Source: Ilyomonas sp963790435 (lineage in GTDB: Bacteria; Bacteroidota; Bacteroidia; Chitinophagales; Chitinophagaceae). From it: a stretch of 64,000 nucleotides of DNA. Positions within the stretch are counted from its first letter, which is position 1. Each line of letters begins with the position of its first letter. Position numbers and translations under genes: made by a program. This document shows, piece by piece, positions 8,810 to 17,241 of this stretch. The stretch is taken from contig CAWBOI010000001.1 in assembly GCA_963790435.1 (NCBI GenBank), positions 124,001-188,000 on the forward strand. Direction: 5' to 3'. The notes beneath the pieces are model-generated. The model saw only the letters and a list, made by a program, of their open reading frames with translations, ran no database searches and was not told the origin of the DNA.

Positions 8810-10306
8810 TTATAAAGCCGTACTTACAACTGGTTCAACACTTCCCTCATTTGCACTTGTATTTTCTGTTTCAGGTTTTACCTCGCAGGGAAAACCAAAC
8901 AGGCAGCGATCTTTAATCATGGTGGCAACTTCAGCAGGCACATATTCTTCCCAGCCACTTTCGTTTGCTTTTATCATCTGCAACACACGATCGGTTTGTA
9001 TGTTCAGGTTGTTTTTGTTGTAATCAAGAATGTCTTCTATTTTATCGTTGGTAATGAGATAACGATACAAATCAATGAGGTGAGGAGGCAGTTGCAAACG
9101 CTGGCAATTTTGTATAACACCATCGCGCCAGGTTGGGTAAATGTAAAGCTTCACTTTGCGGCTGAACAAGGTTGCAAACGACTCCAAAATACCACCGGGT
9201 AAGCCTTGATAATGTTCTTCTGAAAAAATGTATTCCAGGTTTGGATAACCCAATACCACACCTATTTTCAGACGGGTAATGGTAGATAAATAAGCGACCA
9301 GTTTGTAATACTCATGGAAGTTAGAAATCATTACTGTTTGCCCGAGCGAACATAGAATATCCACACGGTCAAGAAAATCTTTTTCATCAATGTCAGCAGT
9401 TAAATCGGCATCACGTTCTTTTAATCCTTGCAATGTAAGTTCGGTAAGCACTACAACATTGTCTTTGTCAACATCCGGCTCTTCCAAAAAGCGCGTTAAG
9501 CCGGTACTTATCATGTCTAAGTGAACATTGATAATTGGGCGAAACCTACCACGCACGACAACGATATGTTTTTTGTATAACACTTCGGAAGGTTGCTGGT
9601 TTTTGCCATCTGCACCGAACACTGCCGCATCGGAAAAACCATATTTTACCAGGTGCAGACTGATTAAGCGGTTATCCACTTTTTTAAAATCGGGTCCTTC
9701 AAACCGAAGCATGTCAATTTGAATGCGGTCTTTCGATAAATCGTCCATCAGCGAAAGCAAAAAAGCCAGCGGCGTTTCGACATAATTAAAACAGGCATAA
9801 ATTAAATTCACACCTAAAATCCCAGCCGCCTGTTGTTGCAGGTTGTTATCATTGTCAAGCAATTTTACATGCAATACCACATCGTTGTATTCACCCATAG
9901 GCTTGAGTTGAAAACGCACGCCCATCCAGCCTTGTCCCTGGTTGGTTTTGTGATAATTTAAAGCGGCTACGGTATCCGAAAAGGCAAAGAAAGTAGTGGT
10001 TTCGCCCCGTTGTTCAGCAAGGCGTTCAATCAACAAACCATATTCGTGTTCCAGCATGGCTTTCAGCCTGCTTTCGCTTACATATCGCTTCTTTTTTTCG
10101 GCACCATAAATGGCATCAGAAAACAGCATATCGTAAGCCGACATTGTTTTTGCAATGGTACCGGAAGAGCCACCGGCTTTAAAGAAATTGGCGGCCACAT
10201 CCTGTCCGGCTCCTATCTCGGCAAAAGAGCCGTAAATCTGGGGATCTAAATTGATAGCCAGCGCTTTTTGTTTTGTACCGAGATATGTATTTTGAAATGC
10301 TTTCAT
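8810..10306 (-). CDS. Conserved large cytoplasmic protein of unknown function
   Basis: 498 residues from the ATG at 10306 (MKAFQNTYLGTKQKALAINL); an ATG two codons upstream is also possible. There is no signal peptide or membrane segment. Distinctive conserved-looking stretches are YGSFAEIGAGQDVAANFF, GGSSGTIAKTMSAYDM and GVNLIYACFNYVETPLAFL. I recall long relatives in Bacteroidota and cyanobacteria sometimes labelled nicotinate-nucleotide adenylyltransferase, but I see no HxGH nucleotidyltransferase motif and do not adopt that name. The 3' end faces the LytTR gene; the upstream side carries a nested-palindrome element (10411-10685). Confidence 0.8.
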   Translation of the reverse strand: MKAFQNTYLGTKQKALAINLDPQIYGSFAEIGAGQDVAANFFKAGGSSGTIAKTMSAYDMLFSDAIYGAEKKKRYVSESRLKAMLEHEYGLLIERLAEQRGETTTFFAFSDTVAALNYHKTNQGQGWMGVRFQLKPMGEYNDVVLHVKLLDNDNNLQQQAAGILGVNLIYACFNYVETPLAFLLSLMDDLSKDRIQIDMLRFEGPDFKKVDNRLISLHLVKYGFSDAAVFGADGKNQQPSEVLYKKHIVVVRGRFRPIINVHLDMISTGLTRFLEEPDVDKDNVVVLTELTLQGLKERDADLTADIDEKDFLDRVDILCSLGQTVMISNFHEYYKLVAYLSTITRLKIGVVLGYPNLEYIFSEEHYQGLPGGILESFATLFSRKVKLYIYPTWRDGVIQNCQRLQLPPHLIDLYRYLITNDKIEDILDYNKNNLNIQTDRVLQMIKANESGWEEYVPAEVATMIKDRCLFGFPCEVKPETENTSANEGSVEPVVSTAL

Positions 10307-10410
10307 ACACACAATCTTTATAAATTTTCAACACTCTGTTTAACATGAAGAAACTATATAAAAGTACAACAATTTTGCCGTGTTGAACCGTACTAACAAA
10401 TGCTGGGTAT

Positions 10411-10685
10411 TGACTCGTTTTAGAAATAAGTTGCGTGATACCGTCATTCCGCAAATGCCCTCAACACGATGTAGCACTTTTACGTTTTTGCGAGGGCTTT
10501 GTGCGGAATCTGACGATTACATAGTGAAGATGTTTGAATAATGTGAGAGTATCACAACATTGCAACTTGCTAAAATGAGTAAGGGCAGATTCCGTACAAA
10601 GCCGCCTGCAAGAATGATTACAATAAAGTTGTCGTATTGGCGGCAATTACGGAATGACGAAAGGCTAATTTTTCAAACAGAGTCA
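10411..10685. repeat. Nested-palindrome intergenic element, copy A
   Basis: About 275 bp bounded by TGACTC (10411-10416) and GAGTCA (10680-10685), with imperfect terminal inverted repeats that include GTCATTCCGCAAATGCC on the left and GGCAATTACGGAATGAC on the right. A second inverted pair lies inside: GGCTTTGTGCGGAATCTG (about 10495-10512) against CAGATTCCGTACAAAGCC (about 10587-10604). The same architecture is found at 23919-24250, and partial copies lie at 12459-12566 and 16157-16251. No coding potential is evident. It occupies most of the 495-bp gap between the genes at 10306 and 10802; the remainder shows nothing I can identify. Confidence 0.8.
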
Positions 10686-10801
10686 TTACTAAATGCTGCC
10701 TTTAACACGAGTTAAAGCTTGTAATCGGCGCAAAAATCTATGTCAAGGTTTTTGAGATAGACTTGATGATAAAAAACGGCAAAAACAAACGCCTCTTTAA
10801 C

Positions 10802-11866
10802 TCACAGCACAATGCGTTTGCCGCTGGCTGCAGAACGTTTAGCAGCATCTAAAATTTCCATTACAATCATATTCACTGGCAAAGAAGAAAGGTCGTTGGT
10901 AGCTGTAAACTGATGATGTAGCACTGCCGTTAAGTAAGCAATCGGATCGTTGATGGGGGCGGGTAGGGCTGAGGCTTCTTCCTTGCCCAATATCTTTTCC
11001 CTTTTGCGGCTGGTAATGTTTGTGTTATCCAGCGCGTGCAAATACCCTGTTTCGCAAAACACTTCCATATCTTTAATACTGAAAGGCCAGTTCCACGAGC
11101 CTTCAACCAAACCGGTTGCCGTTGGATATTCAACTATAATGGTTGCATCATCATCTACTTTGGGATAGATGTTCGGTTTATAATGTCTCGTAACAGCGGT
11201 AACCGCTACCGGGCGTTGGCCCTGCATCAGCCATGTCATCAGGTCGGCACCATAACAGCCAAAATCGTTTAACGCGCCGGCGCCATTGAGTACAGGATCG
11301 GTAAGCCAGCTTAAAAATTCAGGACTGCAACCAATCTCTTTTGGTCCCTGGTGACCATCATGGAAAACCATCTTTTTAATTGCACCAATGCTATCAGTTT
11401 CAATTGTGTTGTACACACTATGATACGATGGATACCATGTCGTTTCATAATTGGTTAGCACCGGGCAATTGTATTGCTTAGAGAGGGCTTCTATTTGTTT
11501 CGCTTGTTGCAAGGTGGCAGCCAGCGGCTTTTCTACCATTACCGGAATGTGCAGCGGCGCACAAATTTGCACAATACTTAGATGACCCGCTACTTCGTTA
11601 TAGCCCAGCACAGCATCGGGCTTTTTGGTTTTGAGCAAATTCTGAAGATTATCTGAAAACAAAGAATCGGGCAAATGATACAAGGCGCCATATTTTTTCC
11701 AAAGGGCTTTGTTCGGTTCGGCAATGCCAATAATGTTTACTTTATTTTTTGTATAAGCTCCTAAAATGTTGTGAACATGGTCGTGGTTTAATCCAGCTAC
11801 CACAACATTTAGATTTGATTGCGCCAATGCGTGAGTATAAATGGTTAAGAACAAGAGAACATACAT
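10802..11866 (-). CDS. Exported Gfo/Idh/MocA-family oxidoreductase
   Basis: 354 residues from ATG 11866 (MYVLLFLTIYTHALAQS), which gives a plausible signal peptide ending at Ala-Gln-Ser. In-frame ATGs at 11920 and 11980 would only lengthen the leader. The Rossmann region begins LNVVVAGLNHDHVHNILG, and the dehydrogenase signature VMVEKPLAATLQQAKQIEAL includes the EKP motif. The C-terminal half has the usual NDFGCYGADLMTWLMQGQRP. The family oxidises or epimerises sugars with NAD(P); the substrate is unknown. Secreted members are common in Bacteroidota. The Gly motif (AGLNHDH) departs from the usual GxGxxG, so cofactor binding should be regarded as likely but not certain. Confidence 0.88.
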   Translation of the reverse strand: MYVLLFLTIYTHALAQSNLNVVVAGLNHDHVHNILGAYTKNKVNIIGIAEPNKALWKKYGALYHLPDSLFSDNLQNLLKTKKPDAVLGYNEVAGHLSIVQICAPLHIPVMVEKPLAATLQQAKQIEALSKQYNCPVLTNYETTWYPSYHSVYNTIETDSIGAIKKMVFHDGHQGPKEIGCSPEFLSWLTDPVLNGAGALNDFGCYGADLMTWLMQGQRPVAVTAVTRHYKPNIYPKVDDDATIIVEYPTATGLVEGSWNWPFSIKDMEVFCETGYLHALDNTNITSRKREKILGKEEASALPAPINDPIAYLTAVLHHQFTATNDLSSLPVNMIVMEILDAAKRSAASGKRIVL

Positions 11867-11996
11867 CCATTTTTTAGCAAAAACAAAGGATGAATGAAAG
11901 ATATAAAAACTGAGCTTCATAGGTTTCGATTTACGTGTTAAAGTTCCTATCTTTTCACCATTTATCTTATATCTGTTCATAGAAAAAACAAATCAT

Positions 11997-12410
11997 TTAT
12001 TTGGGTAAAAACAAAGCAATCGCTGGTTTTGTAAATGCCAAAGCATCCCACACAAAGCGGTTGCTATCGTAATTGCGCTCGCCAATATCAATGATTTCTG
12101 CATGGAGGATAACAAAACGGGTAGCTCTTTGAACAACGGGAAAGTAAATTCTTTGTTTGACCCAAACGGCAAACTGATCGGCATATACATGACCCCAAAT
12201 TTCAACCACCATTGAGCCGTTGGAGACTTTAAAAGAAGTAGAATACCTTTTTTGATATTCTGCTTTAATAGCAATCACCAGATCTTCAGTGGCAGCTTTG
12301 GCGTTGTGATGCAGTAAGCCGGTAAGTTCATCATCAGTTGTTATTCTTACAACGTGTTTAACCAATTGAATACTGATACATTTACCTCGAATGGCAAGTT
12401 TTGTAACCAT
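11997..12410 (-). CDS. Small hypothetical protein
   Basis: 137 residues starting MVTKLAIRGKCISIQL. There is no signal peptide, no membrane helix and no recognised motif. The middle (about residues 30-95) alternates acidic and hydrophobic residues in a way compatible with a small alpha/beta domain (EDLVIAIKAEYQKRYSTSF, then SMVVEIWGHVYADQF). It lies 130 bp upstream of the Gfo/Idh/MocA gene on the same strand and is divergent from the TraB-like gene. I judge it real because the frame is open with normal codon use and no better overlapping frame exists, but I do not recognise the family. Confidence 0.6.
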   Translation of the reverse strand: MVTKLAIRGKCISIQLVKHVVRITTDDELTGLLHHNAKAATEDLVIAIKAEYQKRYSTSFKVSNGSMVVEIWGHVYADQFAVWVKQRIYFPVVQRATRFVILHAEIIDIGERNYDSNRFVWDALAFTKPAIALFLPK

Positions 12411-12458
12411 ACAGTAAGCGCAAACATAAACCGTTTTGTTTTACCGATATTTCGGAGT

Positions 12459-12566
12459 GCATGATTTTAAAAATGCAGCCTCTCACACTCCAACAACTAC
12501 ACACAACAACAGGTTGCACCTTTACATTTTTACAAGGGCATTTTCAGAATGATGGAATTACAGAGC
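12459..12566. repeat. Decayed nested-palindrome element, copy B (left half only)
   Basis: The sequence from 12460 (GATTTTAAAAATGCAGCCTC) resembles the terminal repeat of the family. The stretch GTTGCACCTTTACATTTTT followed by CAAGGGC aligns with GTAGCACTTTTACGTTTTT...CGAGGGC in copy A. The inverted right half is missing and the GCGGAAT cores are eroded. It sits between divergent genes and may overlap the promoter of the TraB-like gene at 12661. Confidence 0.5.
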
Positions 12567-12660
12567 ATCTTTTTTAATCATCACACAAGTTCAATTTTTC
12601 ATCTGAATTTAATCCTGCGAAAATTTGCCTGAACTAATTTTGACGCTCATTAACCCGCTT

Positions 12661-15600
12661 ATGAGAAGAGTGTTCATTTCGTTTGTATTTGTGTTTATTT
12701 GTATCGCATTGAAGTTATCCGCCCAAACCTTACCATCTACCTTGTTATGGAAAATAAGTGGCAATGGTTTACAAAAACCCTCTTATTTGTATGGCACAAT
12801 GCACCTCACTGATGAAAGAGTTTTTAACATCGGCAATTCTATGTATAAAGCCATTGAAAACAGTGAAGGCTTTGCCATTGAAATCAACCCCGACGACTTT
12901 ACTCCTTTCCTCATTGATGAAACCAAAAGAAGCATTTTCAGCCAGCAAAGGCTGAAAGACATGATGAGTAAAACCGATTTTAATAAATATGGTAAAGTAC
13001 TGGCTAAAAAACTCAATAAAAAAGAAGACGACATTACCACGGCAGATGTGTTGAAAGAAAAAAATAAGTGGATTGAAGACAGCTACAAAACCGGCAAAAT
13101 GCAAACCTTCTTAGATGTTTATCTGTTTGATGTAGCAAGGCGACAGGGCAAGTGGACTAGTGGAGTAGAGGACATGCAAGACCAGGAGAATATAATCAAC
13201 TACCTGGTAGATGAATCGGATATTGAAGAGCTGGCAAATAACAACTCCAAAGAAAAAGCCGGTGCCGGTTCACCCATGGAGTTGATGATTAAAACATACA
13301 TCCAAAACGATTTGAATGGTATTGAACGATTTTCCGAAGCAAGCGATAGTCTTTATCATGATAAGGTGCTCACAAGGCGCAATAAAAAAATGGCAATGCG
13401 CATGGATAGCATGAGCCGCCTGCGAAGCATGGTGTATGCAGTTGGCGCGGCGCACTTGCCCGGCAGCGATGGATTGATTGCGTTGCTTTCTGCAAAAGGC
13501 TTTACCGTAACGCCGGTGTTCTCGTCAAAAAAGGTAAAACCGGCCGATTATAAAGTAGCTCAAATCGCAGTTCCCTGGTATGACGTGAAAGATGAATCAG
13601 GCTACTATTCTGCTTCCATGCCCGGAAAGGCAGGCAACATGGCCTTGTACGGAATCATGAACATGCAGATGTATTTTGATGTGTTCAGCAGTACTGTTTA
13701 CATGACATCAGCCGTGAAAACGCCTTATTCTGAAGAACAAGCCGATAGCGTGATGGGAGTAATGGCAGCCTATTATTTTGAAGTGAATGATTACAAAAAG
13801 GGCAAGCCAATCACTATTAATGATGTATCGGGACGTGAATTTTTATTTGATAAAGACAAGTATAGCCGTGGCTATTTGATGTACAAAGACGGTATGATCT
13901 ATTTAGCGCTTGCCGTAACGGCGCGGAAAAAAGATACAAGCGCAGAAAACAATACCAATCGCTTTTTGCATTCGTATGTCATTCATCATCCTGATGCGCA
14001 AACTGCCGAAACAAAGTACATTACTTATACCAATCCGCTAAAAGCATTTCGCATTGAATTGCCTGCACAGCCACAGCCGATTAATGAATTGCCAAACAAG
14101 GGTAAAGACAGTACGATTATTACCAACCTGCAAACGGTGGTTGACCCTAAAAGCGGCGCCTATCTTTTTTTTGGTACCAACGAAGCAACACCTGGTTATT
14201 TTTTAGAGAATGATAGCGTAATGCTTGCCGGGCTAAAAGAATCGCAGCGAAGCAAACTTTCAAACTTCAGTATTGATACCATGTACCTATTAAATGGTCA
14301 CCGCGTGATGGAACTCGGAGGCATGATGAAGGCGGCTGCTATGATGTTGAAAACACATTATGAGTTCAGGGGTAACAGATGGTATGCACTGGGGGCTTTG
14401 TACAACCCTAAAAAGGAGGCTCCGGCAGTTGGGCGTTTCTTTCAATCCTTTCAGTTGTTAGATTTTCCTTCTTCCGAATGGAAGACATCTTCTGCTGGTG
14501 ATAATTTGTTTTCTACCTGGACGCCAGGCCAAATAAAAGAGGCGCCTTTAAAAAGTTCTGACTCTGATATTTCGATGCGCAAGTACGACAGTTACGATAG
14601 TGCGCAAGCCAACGGTTATACAATTCTCAGCGAAACATTTGGCAAATACTACTGGCAAAGCAGCGATTCTGTTTTGCTGGAAAAACTGGCTCGTAACAAG
14701 GTTGAGCACAACGATTCGGTGCTTTTAAAAAGATGGGTAAACAACGGCGGCGTTACCGGCATTGAAATGCAAATAAAACAAAAGGGTTCGATGAATGCAA
14801 AAAGAAAAAGGCTTTTTATAAACGACAATAAGCTCTTTACACTCGTTACCATCCTGCCTGCATCGGACATTAACAGCAGCAACAACAACCGTTTTTTTGA
14901 AGATTTTACATTCACCAAAAAGCTTTCCAGCACACAGCTTTTTACGTCCAAATCAACCTTGCTGTTAAGCGATATATCAAACCCTGATTCTTCTGTACGT
15001 GCCGCAGCGAAAGATGCAATAAGCACAGCTCCTTTTACAAAAGAAGATCTGCCTGCACTTCAAAAAGCAATGCTGAAGGAGTATGATGATGACAAAGAAG
15101 AATATGGCAATACCAAAAGTGTTTTACAAAAAGCCATCGAAAAGCTTCACGATAGTTCTTCTTACCATTTCGCAAAAGAACAATACTTGCAAACGACCGG
15201 CAACGACAAAAACAGAATGCTCGACATCATGCTTTTTTATCCTACGCAGGAACATTTCAACGAGATAAAATCATTGTTACTGCAGCAGCCGCCAACGCAA
15301 AAGTTAGGATATACTTTTACAAGTCGTTTTAAAGATTCATTGCCGCTTACAGCCTCTGTTTTTCCCGATTTATTATCCTTGCTTAGCGATACAGTTCTGT
15401 CGCCTGCACTTGTCGAAATTGCAAAAACCTTGCTCGACAGCGGATACATTCGCCCATCGCTTTTGCAAGAATACAAACAACCGATTGTAGCGTTGGCGCA
15501 GCAATACTACAATCGCTTAAAAATGAATCCTGATGATTATAACTACTATAATTATTCTTTATTAGATGTATTGGGTTATATAAACAATCCATCCGCCGAT

Positions 15601-16119
15601 GCGGCATTGCAAAGTTTTGCGTCGTTGAAAGGGAGTCCGTATCTGCAACTTCAGGCAGCCGCTTATTTGCTTAAAAACAAACAAGTCATCAAGCCATCGG
15701 TATGGCAAAATTTGGCAGCCGAAAGGGGCACACGCACGCGGTTGTACGATACATTAAAGGCTTACAACAAAGCAGCGTTCTATCCTAAAGAATACCTTAC
15801 ACAACAATATTTTGCCGAAAGCACTGTATATGTTGCGGCTTCTGATGACGACGAGCCTTCTGCACTTACTTATCTTACCCAGAAAGTAGTTTCTTTTCAC
15901 AGCAAGCCTGCACGCTTTTACTTTTATAAAGTAACCTATGGTGATGAAGATAACACCAGTTATTCTCTTGCCTGTGCCGGTCCTTTTGATGTTACTGTGA
16001 GCCATGTGCCCGCAATCAAACTGTCCGGGGAGATATACAGGAAAGAAAACTTCGATCCCCAAAATTTACTAGCGCAAATGGATGCTCTTATGCAACAAAC
16101 GGAAGAAGATGATGAATAA
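12661..16119 (+). CDS. Large exported TraB/GumN-domain protein with HEAT-like C-terminal region
   Basis: 1152 residues from ATG 12661 (MRRVFISFVFVFICIALKLS, then AQ: a signal peptide). A TTG 36 bp upstream is unlikely. Residues about 25-300 form a TraB/GumN-type domain: SYLYGTMHLTDERVF near the start and YAVGAAHLPGSDGLIALL at its end carry the paired Gly-x-x-His motifs of that family. From about 310 to 610 I see two similar alpha/beta units (PWYDVKDESGYYSASMPGKA and NPLKAFRIELPAQPQP both open one). Residues about 770-850 look HEAT-like (DISNPDSSVRAAAKDAI). Typical GumN proteins are about 300 residues, so this is an unusually long architecture. Periplasmic or surface location is inferred; activity is unknown. 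Confidence 0.82.
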   Translation: MRRVFISFVFVFICIALKLSAQTLPSTLLWKISGNGLQKPSYLYGTMHLTDERVFNIGNSMYKAIENSEGFAIEINPDDFTPFLIDETKRSIFSQQRLKDMMSKTDFNKYGKVLAKKLNKKEDDITTADVLKEKNKWIEDSYKTGKMQTFLDVYLFDVARRQGKWTSGVEDMQDQENIINYLVDESDIEELANNNSKEKAGAGSPMELMIKTYIQNDLNGIERFSEASDSLYHDKVLTRRNKKMAMRMDSMSRLRSMVYAVGAAHLPGSDGLIALLSAKGFTVTPVFSSKKVKPADYKVAQIAVPWYDVKDESGYYSASMPGKAGNMALYGIMNMQMYFDVFSSTVYMTSAVKTPYSEEQADSVMGVMAAYYFEVNDYKKGKPITINDVSGREFLFDKDKYSRGYLMYKDGMIYLALAVTARKKDTSAENNTNRFLHSYVIHHPDAQTAETKYITYTNPLKAFRIELPAQPQPINELPNKGKDSTIITNLQTVVDPKSGAYLFFGTNEATPGYFLENDSVMLAGLKESQRSKLSNFSIDTMYLLNGHRVMELGGMMKAAAMMLKTHYEFRGNRWYALGALYNPKKEAPAVGRFFQSFQLLDFPSSEWKTSSAGDNLFSTWTPGQIKEAPLKSSDSDISMRKYDSYDSAQANGYTILSETFGKYYWQSSDSVLLEKLARNKVEHNDSVLLKRWVNNGGVTGIEMQIKQKGSMNAKRKRLFINDNKLFTLVTILPASDINSSNNNRFFEDFTFTKKLSSTQLFTSKSTLLLSDISNPDSSVRAAAKDAISTAPFTKEDLPALQKAMLKEYDDDKEEYGNTKSVLQKAIEKLHDSSSYHFAKEQYLQTTGNDKNRMLDIMLFYPTQEHFNEIKSLLLQQPPTQKLGYTFTSRFKDSLPLTASVFPDLLSLLSDTVLSPALVEIAKTLLDSGYIRPSLLQEYKQPIVALAQQYYNRLKMNPDDYNYYNYSLLDVLGYINNPSADAALQSFASLKGSPYLQLQAAAYLLKNKQVIKPSVWQNLAAERGTRTRLYDTLKAYNKAAFYPKEYLTQQYFAESTVYVAASDDDEPSALTYLTQKVVSFHSKPARFYFYKVTYGDEDNTSYSLACAGPFDVTVSHVPAIKLSGEIYRKENFDPQNLLAQMDALMQQTEEDDE

Positions 16120-16156
16120 GAAAGACATCCCTTTTTACTCTCAACACATTTATAGT

Positions 16157-16251
16157 CCATCATTTTGAAAATGCAGCTTTTCGTCATTCGCCCCCACGAT
16201 TTCGTGGGGGCGGAATAACGAAAACATTCAGCCTGTTTTCACATTGAGTCA
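16157..16251. repeat. Short nested-palindrome element, copy C, with GC-rich hairpin core
   Basis: About 95 bp. The left end CATTTTGAAAATGCAGC and TTTTCGTCATTC, and the right end GGAATAACGAAAACATTCAG then GAGTCA (16246-16251), match the outer repeats of copies A and D. The interior is replaced by a perfect 11-bp-arm hairpin, CGCCCCCACGA / TCGTGGGGGCG, with a TT spacer (16189-16212). It lies between the convergent genes ending at 16119 and 16292, so it could act as a terminator. Confidence 0.65.
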
Positions 16252-16291
16252 TTACTGCTTCTTTCGATACAACCAAAACAATTTCCTCCAT

Positions 16292-16645
16292 TCACGAAGG
16301 TGTTTTCCAGAAAGTAACAATCAGCCCGCCAATAATAATCAATGTGCCGCCAATGAGTATGGGCAGCGTTGGCAAACTTTTAAAAGCAATATAATTTCCA
16401 ACCTGCCATACCACAAAAAGAGTAGCGATATACAGCCCCACCACTTCTTTAAATTCAACGGGCGCGCTGTTCAACGAGAATCCATATAAAAACAAACAGA
16501 AAGCACCGACGAGGAAAAACAGAATCCTTGTAGTACCGGTGTATTCATAAATACATTTTCTGATGATTGCATCGCCCGTTACTTCAAAAATGGTAGCGAT
16601 TAAAACAAAGATGGCGGGATGTAAATGTTGAAGGTATTTCATCAT
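16292..16645 (-). CDS. Small four-helix membrane protein, SMR/EamA-like
   Basis: 117 residues from ATG 16645 (MMKYLQHLHPAIFVLIATIF). Four hydrophobic helices lie at about 9-25, 37-55, 64-82 and 90-112. Size, topology and the Glu in the first helix (ATIFEVTGDAI) resemble small multidrug resistance/EamA half-transporters, where such a Glu binds substrate and protons. I cannot identify a substrate. The upstream side is a 600-bp gene-free stretch. Confidence 0.72.
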   Translation of the reverse strand: MMKYLQHLHPAIFVLIATIFEVTGDAIIRKCIYEYTGTTRILFFLVGAFCLFLYGFSLNSAPVEFKEVVGLYIATLFVVWQVGNYIAFKSLPTLPILIGGTLIIIGGLIVTFWKTPS

Positions 16646-17134
16646 AATGGCGTAAAAATAAAACAGCCTTTTCATTCATCCTCTTTCCCATCTTTTTAAA
16701 AGCGCTGCTTTTTGCCAGCAGGTTTGTAATTGTCAACCAAAGCATTATAAACAGTTTAGATTATTTTTCATAATTACACAAAAAATGCAAACCATTTACT
16801 TACTTTTATCGCGCTAAACAAAGAGAATCTGTAAAACATCATGCTTAAATTTTTAAACTAAAAAAGCACTATATATCGGCATCCTGCAAACAGTTTTTTT
16901 GCCTCATTGGTAAATGAAAAGTACAAACACAACGTAAGAATAAAAGCATCAAAATCCGCAAACCTGTCGACCTGGTAGTATGCTTCCTTTACCATCATCC
17001 CTTGTAAAACAGCGTTTCTGTTCGCTGTACAAAAACGCTGTAAACCTTGTTGCCTACAACAGGTGCTTCTATTGGAGTTCATTTCACCAAACAGCAAGTT
17101 CTCGTAATAAAAAAACAAAATCGGACGGACTGGC
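16646..17134. other. Gene-free stretch
   Basis: Nearly 490 bp between the SMR-like gene and the hexanucleotide repeat. An 86-codon frame exists on the minus strand (16858-17118), but it is Cys- and Phe-rich without recognisable structure and has no neighbours on that strand, so I do not call it. Otherwise I see only AT-rich DNA. Confidence 0.5.
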
Positions 17135-17198
17135 TTAGTATTAGTATTAGTATTAGTATTAGTATTAGTATTAGTATTAGTATTAGTATTAGTATTAG
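17135..17198 (+). repeat. Hexanucleotide microsatellite (TTAGTA)n
   Basis: 64 bp of perfect TTAGTA tandem repeat, about 10.7 units, ending 43 bp before the ATG of the CheB gene at 17242. It lies in the probable promoter or leader. Six-base steps would change promoter spacing but not a reading frame. Confidence 0.97.
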
Positions 17199-17241
17199 AT
17201 ACGATCAGATCAATGGAGAAAGGTAAACATTTATAACGATC

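Noticed and set aside
10461..10646. 61-codon frame inside the nested-palindrome element
   Set aside because: It is formed by the repeated palindromic DNA; the frame is not kept in the related copy at 23919-24250.
16858..17118. 86-codon frame on the minus strand
   Set aside because: No recognisable composition, signal or neighbour, and it reads through AT-rich DNA next to the microsatellite; treated as chance.
17135..17198. CRISPR-like array
   Set aside because: A simple 6-bp tandem repeat without spacers and without cas genes; it is a microsatellite.
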